Source: Emiliania huxleyi CCMP1516
Taxonomy: Eukaryota; Haptophyta; Isochrysidales; Noelaerhabdaceae
NCBI RefSeq assembly: GCF_000372725.1
Contig: NW_005196379.1
Location: 376,247 to 440,246, forward strand
DNA: 64,000 nucleotides
Reading direction: 5' to 3'
Shown here: positions 20,623 through 30,324 of the stretch, in pieces
How the letters are laid out: each line of letters begins with the position of its first letter
How positions within the stretch are numbered: position 1 is the first letter of the stretch
The notes under the pieces: generated by a model
Seen by the model: the letters and a program-made list of their open reading frames with translations, nothing else
The model's database searches: none
Told to the model about the DNA's origin: nothing
Position numbers and translations under genes: made by a program

Positions 20623-21691
20623 ATGCGTGCAGGTGCCCTCGTATGGCTGCACTTGTCTTGTGCCCTCGCATTCCCGGCTGCTGTTCCTGACGCCGGGCTG
20701 CCCACTATTTGTGGCGACCAAAACCAACCTCCGACAGCGAGGTACCCCGGGAGCGATTGGACAGATGCCGAGGCGCGCATAGCTCGTTGCAGCGCGGTGA
20801 AAAAGGGCCTGCGGGTGCGCCATCGCCACCCCACGGCCGATTCTCTTCGACTTGCGGATGAGCCCTGGTCGCCTTCCTAGGTTGAAGGCAGCGGAGTCGT
20901 CAGCCTGCCCCATCTCATCTCCGTTTCCGGCGACGTGATGGTGACAAACACCGCGCTCTCAAAAATCAAAATGGAGAGCCTCACCACCGTTGGCGGCTTC
21001 GTCGATGTGCGCCAGCCCAATGGCGCCATACACGACATCGCACATCAGCTTACGGGGCCCGCCCCATCCCACCATTCCGTCCTCCCGCAGATTTCTGAGA
21101 ATGCCAAGCTCACAGACATCGAGATGGAGAACCTCATCTACATCGGCGGCGACCTCAACGTGCGGCCCTAGCCCAATCCCTCCCTCCACTCCTCACCACC
21201 AAGATCTCTGCGTGCAGTAGCGCTCCTCGCCATGCTGGCTACTTCTCCTGTACTGCCCCGCGATCGCACCCAGGTGGACGAGAACGAGAGCCTAACGTTC
21301 CTCGAGATGAAGAGCCTGGCGTACGTCGGCCGCGACCTCACCGTCAACTCCAACCCGCTGCTCACATCGGTCGAGACGGAGAGCCTCACAACCGTCTATG
21401 GTGATCTGATCGTGGACTATAACCCCGAACTCGGCTACCTCGAGCTCGACAGCCTTGACAGCGTCGGGAAGAACTTCGTTGTGAGCTGTCCCCGCCCCGC
21501 TGCTGATATTGCTTGCCACTTGCACTGTGTTCGCGAAACAAAAGAGGACAAGTTGAGCCGCTCATCTCCTCTCGCACCAGGTGCATAATAACAACCCGGA
21601 CCCACAGCGATGCGCCATCGGCATCCTCTCACACGACTGCAATGAGAGGTGCGAGTGCAACCCAATCGAGGAGAGGTCCGACTCATTTTGA
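20623..21691 (+). CDS. Secreted receptor-L-domain-like repeat protein
   Basis: Five exons: 20623-20814, 20881-21006, 21091-21159, 21274-21480 and 21581-21691. All four introns are phase 0 with GT-AG borders, three of them starting GTGCG. A signal peptide (ALVWLHLSCALAFPAAV) precedes ~70 residues without a clear domain. Then come units of ~24 residues of the form ESLTxVGGxxxV / ENLIYIGGDLNV / KSLAYVGRDLTV / ESLTTVYGDLIVDYN, matching the solenoid of receptor L-domains (the ligand-binding part of insulin/EGF receptors and of fungal and algal surface proteins). Exon borders follow the repeat boundaries. The C-terminus is a short Cys-rich tail (CAIGILSHDCNERCEC) with no TM helix, so the product is likely secreted. 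The ligand is unknown. Confidence 0.7.
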
Positions 21692-23090
21692 CGGCAGCGG
21701 CTGCTCTGTCCTGCCTAGCGAGCCGTTCCCTCTCATGCATGCATGCCTCGCCTGTTCGGGCAGCAGCCGCCAAGAGAACAGCAGCCGCCTGGTGCACAGA
21801 GAGCCGGCCAGGGCAGAGCGACACACCAGGCCAACATGGACGACAGAGGGGCACGTGGAGTGCAAGTTTGAGTTTTCATTTCCATGCCGAGGGTTGATGT
21901 TAGTGCGCGAAAACCCGATGTAAAGTGACACGTTCGCTTTCCTCTCGCTGTGATCTTGTGTGAGCCTTATAGAGCTGCTGTCTGTTGTCTCTCTAAATAT
22001 AAAATAAAAGAAAAAACGGACAATCAATCCAAGCTGTCGGCGGGCACCTGTTCCTTTTTACCCATCATTGTGCCCTGTTTTCTTTATCGTTCAACGTATC
22101 TGTAGTGTAACTCACTCCTGAGCATTAATTCTCCCGCACGTTACTCTTGGCCGAGGAGACCCCACCGGACCGATTTGAGTTTTGGGACGGCCGTACTTTG
22201 CGCTCGGCCTGCTCGGCCTGCCATGCCCGCGCGCGCCTCGCCCGAGCGCAGCCACCGACGGACCTGGCCAGCCTGTTCCTGGCTTGTGCCCAGCCTCTCC
22301 TTCCGCTGCCGCCGGCCTCGCAGTCCCGCCTGCCATGCACGCTGCAGAGCCTGCGTAGACGCCACAGACGCCAATTCTGCAGCCCACAGCCCTGGCAACT
22401 GAGGGCGAGGGCCAGCAGTATACGACGACGACGACATCTCACACCCCGCGCTGGCCAGCGCCATCAGCCCCTCACGGCCCGGCCCAACCTCCCTTCGCTA
22501 GCGCCATCGCCTCCAGCGCCTCCAATCAAGTCGCACTCTCTTCTTCAGCCAATGCAGCGGCAGCACCACGTCAGAGGCCGGGCCGACTGGGGGACCTGCA
22601 GCCAGCCATGCCTCCCCCTCCCCACCCGCTTGGATCGAGCAGCTCCACCTGCTCCACCACCGCGTCTCGAACCTGGAGGGCATGTTGGGCTGGATGGTAC
22701 CAACTATATCCCACGGCGACAACTCCGTCTTCCAGGAACCGATCTTGCGACCGAGCTAGACGGCTTGAGCTTCTACCCAACCACCAAAGCCCGTCTCTTC
22801 CGCCTCACCCACTCCCCTTCCGACCCTACTCTCTGGATGTTCCGCCCTTCGCTCGGCCTCCCGCTCCCCACCGCACACACCCTTCCTCTGTCGGGCCTGC
22901 ACCAGCAAAGCCCACGTGTGTATCGCCCCCATGTACCATTTACAGCTGTGTCATGAAGCATTATAGATCGAAAGGTAGGGTCCCAAAAAAATTTTACAAC
23001 AAAACTCCCTCGCACAACACTGGGCACGGGACTGGCGCGCACTCTGGCACTAACACAGGAAAAAAAGAAACTTCGCTTTTCTTTGTTTCC
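21692..23090. other. Gene-poor intergenic region with upstream element at its 3' end
   Basis: About 1.4 kb between two plus-strand genes. Around 22000-22020 is an AATATAAAATAAAAG tract followed by ACGGACA, possibly a poly(A) region of the preceding gene. Long Pro/Ser-rich plus-strand frames at 22147-22960 look like translated C-rich noncoding DNA: they have no domain and no conserved pattern. The last ~110 bases hold the upstream element listed separately. Confidence 0.4.
22979..23075 (+). promoter_or_regulatory. Upstream AAAAAGAATT / GACTGGC element, zinc-ribbon MFS gene
   Basis: Reads CCCAAAAAAATTTTAC, then CTCGCACAACACTGGGCACG, GGACTGGCGCGCAC, CTGGCACTAACACAGG and AAAAAAAGAAACTTCGC. The block 22990-23055 is nearly identical to 13095-13165 and, on the other strand, to about 30145-30215. 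It ends only ~20 bases before the ATG at 23091, so it may define the transcription start or the 5' leader. Confidence 0.45.
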
Positions 23091-25810
23091 ATGGAGGAGG
23101 ACGTCGGGTCGTCGCACATGGAGGACGTCGGGTCGTCGCACAACATAGGAATCCTACCAGCAAGCTCGATGAGCTGCGAGCATCAGCACGGCGCAAGCGG
23201 CTCGGACGGCGCTGCGTCCGAGGCTGGCCACTTCCCGGCGCGGAGATTGCCGTCACGGCTCAATCTGTTCCTCCCGTTCTCGAGCGCGGTGGCGGAGGCC
23301 TCCCCGTATCCTTTGGCGTCAAAATGCGCTCACTGCAACCGCAACCTCGAGGCCGGCGGCGCAGAGGCGCGGTGGGGCACCGGTCTGTGTGATGAGTCTG
23401 GCAGCCTAGATGCCGCACTCACGTGCCCTTCGTTCGGAGACCTGCACGACTCTCGAGCGCGTCTCTCACCGCGCCCTCTCCGCTCCCGGCGCGCAGGTGC
23501 TACGACGCCTGCGACAAGGAGTGCAAGGTGTGCTGCAAGCCGCTGCAGCTCAAGCACCACTACCTGCGCTCCGGCTTGTGCGACAAGTGCTTCTACAGCT
23601 GCGAGAAGGCGTGCCGCACGTGCGACGCGACCCTCGCGCTGCACGAGCTCCACTGGGGCTCCGCTCTCTGCGACTCGTGCTACGGCTCCCTCCCGAAGCG
23701 GTGCTTTGTAGACCCTTCTCCCACACAGACTCGTGCCACCGCTCCCACCCAACACCTCCGAGGCGTCCCTCGCCACGCGCGCTGTGAACGGCGCCTGCTC
23801 ACGGCGGGTGGCGTGTGAGCAGGTGCCGCGCTTGCGAGGCGTCCCTCGCCACGCGCGAGCTGTGAACGGCGCCTGCTGTGTGAGCAGGTGCCGCGCTTGC
23901 GAGGCGTCCCTCGCCACGCGCGAGCTGCGGTGGGGCCTCGGCCTCTGCAACAACTGCTACAACACCGTCCGCCCCACCGGCGGGTACGTGTGCAAGGTGT
24001 GCCGCGGCAAGCTCTCGCTCGGCCGCAAGTCGGCCGCGCTGCAGTGGGGCTCCGGCCTCTGCGACTCGTGCTACCACTCCTTCGACCGGCAGTGCCGCTC
24101 GTGCCAAGGCCGGATCGGGCTCGGCCAGCTCAGGTGGGGCACCGGCCTCTGTGACCAGTGCTACGAGATCAAGCGCTCGCTCCACAACCGCGCCCGCATC
24201 TCTGCGACGCCCGACGGCGGAGCGAGCGGCGGAGCGAGCGGCGGCGGCGGCGGCTCGGCGCCGATGTCGGGAGCGGTTCGTATGGTGATCAGCGCGCAGT
24301 TCGTCTTTTACCTCGCGCCCGCGGTGATGCTGCCCTCGCTCTACCTTCACATCTCCGAGGCGGATTGGGGCGGAGCAGGGCGCGGCGACGAAGTGTACGC
24401 GGCGGTCCTGACGACGGCGACGGTGCTGTCGATGGCGACGCCGGTCCCTCTCGGGCTGTGGGCGGAGGCGCGCGGCGAGCGAGAGGTGTACGCGGGCATC
24501 ACCCTCGTCGCCGCCGCCGCCGCCGTCGCGCTCGCCGTCGCCTCCTCCGCCGCCGCCTTCGCCACCGCGTGGGGAATGCTCGGTGCGCCCGTCTCGCTGC
24601 GCGGCGTGCGCGCAGTCTTCTTCGCGCGGAACGTGCCGGCGCACGACTTGTCCCGCGTCGGCCAGCTCGCCTCCGCCGCGGGGCTGATCGGAGCCCTCGC
24701 CGGGCCACTCATCTCCCAGCTCCCCCTCTCCTTCGCCACGTCCGCGCTCCTGGCCGCCGGACTGCACGCGGCGGCCTGCGCCGGGCTCTACGCTTTCCTC
24801 CCGCCGCTGCCGCGCCGCCGCGCCGCTGCGGCGCAGCATGGCAGCAGGGTGCCCGCGGAGCCCGGCAGCGGCGGCGGGGAGGCGCTCACTGCGGTCGTCG
24901 GCGCGCACTGCGAGCGGTGCGAGCGGCTGCTGTCTTGGAGGGAGCACCGCTGGGGCAACCAGCTGTGCGACGAGTGCTGGGAGACGTGGTTCCGGCACCA
25001 CAAGCGGCGGACGCTGCTCTGGTGTTGCGGCGTCGCGTTCCTGCTGGAGCTCTCCATCAACGCGGGAGTGCTAGCCACCTTCCAGCCGCTCGCCGTCCGC
25101 AAGTTCGGCTGGGGCGGCGGCCACATCGCCACTGTCAACTTCCTGTCGGCCGGCGCGTCGATCCTCGTCTCGCTCGGCTCGGCGCACGCGCGGCTGCCAG
25201 AGTGGAAGCAGGCGTTCGCCGCCACGGCGCTCTACCTCGGCGCCGTGCTGCTGGGCGCGTGGCGCCGCGGGCTCCGGGCGTGGAGGTGGGGCGTGGCTGT
25301 GAGTGGACGTTTGGGCGCGGAGTAGGCACTTGGCCGCCGCTAGTCGAGTGGCGCCTCCTCGTCGCGCTCATCGTCGGGCTGAAGGCGCAGGTCCTCTTCA
25401 TGGCGCCCTTCACCGCCATCTTTTCGCAGATGATTGGCGGCCAGCGCGTGAGCAACGCGCTCGCGACGATGCTCTGCCTCGCCCCTCTCGTCGGTGCCGC
25501 CACAGGCACCGCCATCGCGCCCCTCTGCTTGCGCCACGCCGACTCGGCCATCATGCCCGTCGCCGCGCTGCCGGCGGCCGTGGCGTGCGGCGTGCTGCTC
25601 GTCGTGTGGGCGCGCGCGGGCGGCCACGGCGGCCGCACCGCCAACCCGCTCGCCAGGCAAGACTCTGGCAAAAGTGCCAGGGGGGCTTTGGCGGTGAGGC
25701 TCGGCAGCCTGAGCCGGGCCAGCGCAGCCACATCCACCACGGCCGCCAGGCTGCTCGAGCCGCTCGTCGCCGCCGCTGAACGCCAACGACCACTGCCGCC
25801 GGCCTCTTGA
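23091..25810 (+). CDS. MFS-like transporter fused to an array of CxxC/WG zinc-ribbon-like modules
   Basis: Exons about 23091-23395, 23497-23700, 23888-25290 and 25344-25810. The first two junctions are GT-AG; the last donor is probably GC (about 25292). The N-terminal ~300 residues carry six modules of the form CxxCxxxL...LRWGxGLCDxCY, for example CRSCQGRIGLGQLRWGTGLC; the four Cys of each are spaced as in treble-clef or ribbon zinc sites. Then come about eleven hydrophobic helices typical of a major facilitator fold (GLIGALAGPLISQ, TVNFLSAGASILVSLGSA). A seventh module (CERCERLLSWREHRWG) sits in the central cytoplasmic loop, exactly where MFS proteins have their long inter-domain loop. Cargo is unknown. 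The layout recalls transporters with soluble sensor domains such as SPX-MFS, but no SPX is seen. The second intron contains duplicated copies of the next exon start. Confidence 0.7.
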
Positions 25811-26358
25811 AAAACAATGTGAACCAACAATCTCCCGTGTGACTTGAGTAAGAAAGTCTAAGAAACGAGACGCCGCGTACGCCGCGAGTGACGAGTACAA
25901 CACACAACCAGAGTCGAGACTCGAGAGAGTCGTTGTGAAATGATATGTGAACTTCGCGGACAAAACCAGCAGGGCAAGCTCGGAACTACACGGCTCTGCG
26001 CTCCTCTAGGGTCTTGCCGTCACATCATCCCGCGCCGGCAACACTTGTGCTGCGCACAGCGGGGGTGCGAAAAGCAGCCGCGGGGCGCCGCGCACTTGCA
26101 GCGGGCGTTGGCGGGTGTACAGGCAGTGGAAGAGTAGGCAAGCGCGCCTCGTGCAAGAAGGTAGAAGTTGGGGAGCTGCAGACGAAAACCGTGCGTGCAC
26201 ACATTATCTCAAACAAAGAACGCGCCGCTTCGCAGCTGCGCGCACACGCCCGCGCGGTGACTCATGCTATGGATCCGCGATGCATTTCTATCTCTAGCTG
26301 CAGTGCTTCATTGGGGCGATTGGCCTTTGGCAGTAGCAAAGGCGGGCATGACATGCTG
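25811..26358. other. Intergenic region between convergent genes
   Basis: About 550 bases between the 3' ends of the MFS-like and FAD oxidase genes. Frames overlap on both strands without protein character. No dispersed repeat from elsewhere in the window and no RNA gene was recognised. Confidence 0.4.
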
Positions 26359-28720
26359 TTAAGGTTGCTTAGGGTTAGGCGGCGGCGGGCTGGGCGACGG
26401 AGACGATGGCGGGCAGAGCATATCGCCCCCAAACATGCAATTCGGATCGACATGCTGCTTGAGCTCGCGAAGGTCGTGCAGGTTATCTCCGAACGCGCGA
26501 ACCAGAAGGCTTTCGCGATCGTCCCAAGGCGCCCATGCCCAGGGCTTGGCGTCCACGATGTACACGCCGATTGGGTCGAGGTTTTTGACTAGAGCAGCGA
26601 CCCAGCGGGCGCACGCCTGTTGTGCGCCTTTAGAATTTGAAGGGTCTACCACGCTCTGGTTGTAGGCGCACGTGATGGAGCAGCCCCAGTCTTGCTTGCG
26701 ATTAAAGTACGCCATGCTGCTGTCGCTTGGCTCCTCGACTTTGCCGCCGGTGTTTTGCAGCGCAATGCTGGCGGAGATGACGCCAAAGCCGGGGTCGTTG
26801 GGGTTGTCTTGAAATACTTCCGTGAGGCCCTGAAGAGCATTGAAGAAGTGTTGGGCAATCTTGATGCTGTTCTCGTGGTGGTTCAGCTTGATGATGACGC
26901 TCTGGATTTCGAAAGCCGTGTAGGAGTTGCAGTCTGTAGACAGGGGCTTGCAATCGTTGGGAGGGGGCGGGGGCGGGTTCCCCCAAAACACCATCTTGTC
27001 GACACGAGCCTTGAAGAAATTCTTCGCATTGCTCGTGTTGGCAGTAAAGCTTAAAGGTGGGAACGAGAAGTCTGCGGCGTTGACGAGGTAATCGGGTGTT
27101 TTGTAGACCTTCGTGAGCCGACCATCTGTGGGGCTGCAGGGCGATGGCGGCGGCACCGGCGGATAGTGTTGAAGGAGCTTATCCAAGGCTGCGCGGGCCT
27201 CCTGCGCGCAGCAACCCTCCGTTGGCACCTCGAGGCCCCCATTGGATTCTGCCGTGCAGCTGGAGTCCACCTTCACTAGACCGTTTCCGGACGCATAGAA
27301 GGTTTGCACGGCGTCGGTGCTGTCTCGGTGCCTGCCCACGACCATGTTTAGGCTCTGGTTGTTGGGGTTTTCGTCGGGAGACGCCGATTGGTCAAGGAAC
27401 TTTTGCATAAGGACGGTGTCCTGGAGGGGGAGGGCCACGGCGTCCATCGAGAAGAAGGAGTCCATCTTCGGGAGGGTCTGCGTCTCGACCGTCACGCTGG
27501 TCACGATGCCGAGGTGGGGCGCCCCGCCGCGCACACCCCACCAGAGGCGCGCGTCCAAACCTTGCGAGGAGTCCGACAGGTGATGAATCGCCCCATCCCT
27601 GGTGACGAGGGTCACTTTCCTGATGTGATCCACCGTGAGCCCGAACTGACGAGCGAGGTAGCCCTGGCCGCCCTGCGAACGACGCGGGAGGGGTGAAGGG
27701 CGGGGGCCGGTTGCCCGGTGGATCTCAGCCGTGCCTCTCACCTGTAGGAGCAGCCCGATACCCACGCCATAGTACACGCCCACAGGGAAGAGCTGGCCCA
27801 CCGCGGTGGTCACCTGGTTGATCATACCCATCATCACGCCCGGCCCGACGGTGATGCGGCGTGCGGCCGGGTCGAACTCGATCTTCTGCATTGCGGGCTC
27901 CTTCATGCTTATGAGGATGGCGACGTCGGAGGAGCTCATGACGCTGCACCGGACGAAGAGTGGGCGAGGGAGTCAACGATTGGTGGAGTGGTGCACCCGC
28001 ATTCACCCACGGACGCCCAGGGTACTTGGGTTGGCCGGCGAGCGCTTTCAGGTCTCCAAGGGTGATGTGGAGCGAGGCATGAGAGGGTGAAGTGGAGCGC
28101 GCATGAGCGGTCAGGGGAGGCGGCGAGGCGACACGGGCGCACCTGTGGCCGCCTCCCAGAACCGAGATGGGCACCCCGTACTCGTTGGCGATCCGAACAG
28201 CCTCGGTCACATTCCCGACGCTCTTCGGGCGCACGATGCACGGCGGCTTCTGGTGTCCTGGAAGCGGCAGCAAGGCGACCCGCTGTGCGTGCGCACTTTT
28301 GGCTCAATCTAGCTCGAGGGCTACAGCGCTCGCACCGCTGATGAGGTTGTTGAAGGACCTCATGGTCCCGCTGTATAGCCCAGCGTCAGTCTCCAGCAAC
28401 CCCTTTTCAAGTAGCGCAGTGCAAGCGCAACAGATCTGTCCGGTAACCCAGTCGTGCTCGTGGTCGGGACGGCACTCGTCCGCCGGCGTATTGCACTCAG
28501 GCTGTGAGCTGCTTCGAGCGGCGTAGCGAAACAGGTCGTCGCGTGCGTCGCATATGTCAAGAGCCCGCCCCCCAAGAATGCACGAGATTCGGGGGACCGG
28601 ACCAAACAGATTCACTCGTGGTGTCGCCACGGGCTCTCCTTCCTCAGCGGGCTCAGCCGCGTCCGTGATCACGACGGAGAAGAAGGGGAGGGCGAGGAGC
28701 AAAAACCGCCGCAGCGACAT
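26359..28720 (-). CDS. Secreted FAD-linked oxidase (berberine-bridge/VAO-type)
   Basis: Four exons on the minus strand: 28720-28336, 28257-28143, 27943-27742 and 27672-26359. All introns are GT-AG and restore conserved sequence (LISGHQKPPCIVRPKSV, SVLGGGHSVMSSSDVAIL, GLLLQGGQGYLARQFGLTVD). A signal peptide (RFLLLALPFFSVVITDA) and Cys-rich N-terminus imply secretion or the endomembrane system. PPCIVRPKSVGNVTEAVRIA and the GGGHS motif belong to the FAD-binding PCMH domain; the His of GGGHS is the usual site of covalent FAD attachment. RLWWGVRGGAPHLGIVTSVT is the second FAD-contact region. The C-terminus has the short BBE-like end DPNCMFGGDMLCPP followed by a Pro/Ser tail. Family members oxidise alcohols, sugars or alkaloids with O2; the substrate here is not predictable. 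Confidence 0.8.
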
Positions 28721-30324
28721 GACGATTTCGCCGCGCGGCGGGCGCTCTTGTGTGTTCGATCTGTGATTTTTGTGTACCGAGGCGGTGCCCGGTGTGCCGA
28801 ACCTGTCGGACCTTAAGGTCTGTGAAGAGGAACATCACCCGTTTTCATTCAAACAGATCGACATACACACAGATTTACCGCAGTCCACAAGCACAGCAGC
28901 CCTACCTCGTACTACCTGCCCGCGGTGAGCCAGCCCTTTCCTCAGTGTTTGCGGGGACCTGCTTCCTATTTATCGTCTCGTTGCGAGCTCGCCTTTTTAT
29001 TTCCCCCTGAATTTGCAAGGCCGAATTAATTACCTTGATGGATTGCCGTTATGTTCCCTTCCCACCACGCACCAGCAGACCCACGGCCGGAGGGCCTGCC
29101 TTAGCCAGCACGACAGAACCATCTTCAGCGATGCTCCTGGTGGATGTCCTCCTCTGTGTGGCCGCCCTGACATCGCTTGCCGTCCCCATCGCCTACTAGT
29201 ACGTCAAGGGACAATGGCTCGCGAGCAGTCGAGGGTTCTCACTCGGCGGGCGGTGTGCCCGCAAGGCCACAGACGCCGCACGAGAAAGGTGCAGTGTCGC
29301 TTGGAGCGGGAGATGCTCGGGTCGTGTCTGCTCAAGGATACGTCCACGCGGAGCCACATGACCCGCCCCGCACGTCGCCTCTACAGATCGTGTTGAGATT
29401 ACTCTTTGTGTGTTTATGCCGGCAGTTGTGTTGATGTGTCTTCTAGTGTGCCCCAGTCCACACACCCTTGTCGTGCCAGTGTGCTGTGAGAGAGAGAGGT
29501 AAGTAAGTACCACCTTCGTAAGTAAGTAATGAGGTGAAGAACAGTTAGGCTCGGACTGGACACCGGCGCGGTTTGTGGCTTGTGGGTGGACGCCTGGTGG
29601 ACGCTGGACAGAGGTCAGGATCTCAGGAAGGAGAGAGTCTCAGACGATGTCGTTGTCGATGACGGCGATATCGCGACACACAGACAAACAAACTCACAAA
29701 CACCACTCCGACTCGCTCGACTCACGACCAGGCACGACCCCGGCCCACGACCAGGCACGTAACGCGGTTGAGGGCTAGAGCAGCCGGCGGGCTGCTCCGC
29801 GCCTCCAGGCTCCAGCAAACTCGCCGGCCGCAAGGCACGGAGACGAGAGCATGTGGGCTGTGGGGTTAGGTGAGTGAGGTGTCTATCAGAAAGAAGCTCC
29901 CCACACGGGCCAGGCACCAGTCCCTACCCCTTGCTTATCCTCTTTTGGAGAGGGTAGGTAGGGCAGGTAGGTGTTATGCCGCTGCTTGTCTTTCCGACCT
30001 AAAACGAATCGTTCAGCACTTGGAGCACTTGGAGTGCAGTTGGTAACCGCACACCCAGGGTCGGGGAGCTGAGAAGCGCACCCAGCAGGCCGGGTGATTG
30101 GTATCGGGCTACGGACACGCCTCCGCGACTTCTTTTTTTTTGCTTGTGTTAGTGCCAGTGCGCGCCAGTCCCGTGCCCCGTGTCGTGCGAGGGAGTTTTG
30201 TTGTAACATTGTTTTTGCGCGCACGTTTGAAAATTCTTTTTGTCTATGTTAGTCAAGACACACACTCGAGCGTTGTTGGCATCGACCCTGGCATCGACCC
30301 TTTCTCCCTGACCTGAGCCTCTGG
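28721..30324. other. Intergenic region with a dispersed repeat and an upstream element
   Basis: No gene is supported in this 1.6 kb. At about 30012-30118 lies a plus-strand copy of the composite repeat (CACTTGGAGCACTTGG, AAGCGCACCCAG, GGTATCGGGCTACGG) also present at 2621, 2936 and 51336. The A-rich upstream element at 30127-30246 is listed separately. A 22-codon hydrophobic frame at about 29130-29199 followed by a charged frame recalls the start of a transporter but is too short to call. Confidence 0.5.
30127..30246 (+). promoter_or_regulatory. Inverted copy of the upstream element, coiled-coil gene
   Basis: Reads CTTTTTTTTTTGC, GTGTTAGTGCCAGTGCGCGC, CAGTCCCGTGCCCC, GTGCGAGGGAGTTTTGTTG and ends AAAATTCTTTTTGTC. 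This is the reverse complement of the element at 13090 and 22990, placed about 80 bases upstream of the ATG at 30325. Both orientations therefore occur in front of genes. Confidence 0.45.

Noticed and set aside
22147-22956. Long plus-strand Pro/Ser-rich frame
   Set aside because: Composition is that of C-rich noncoding DNA in any frame; no motif, no signal peptide, no continuity with the gene at 23091.
24158-25340. Alternative Arg/Ala-rich frame over the MFS gene
   Set aside because: Shadow frame; the hydrophobic-helix frame has clear protein texture. Only the part after 25344 is used, as the last exon.
29130-29390. Hydrophobic peptide followed by a charged frame, reminiscent of a sodium:solute symporter start
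   Set aside because: Only ~22 plus ~50 codons, broken by a stop, with no later transporter helices; chance resemblance cannot be excluded.
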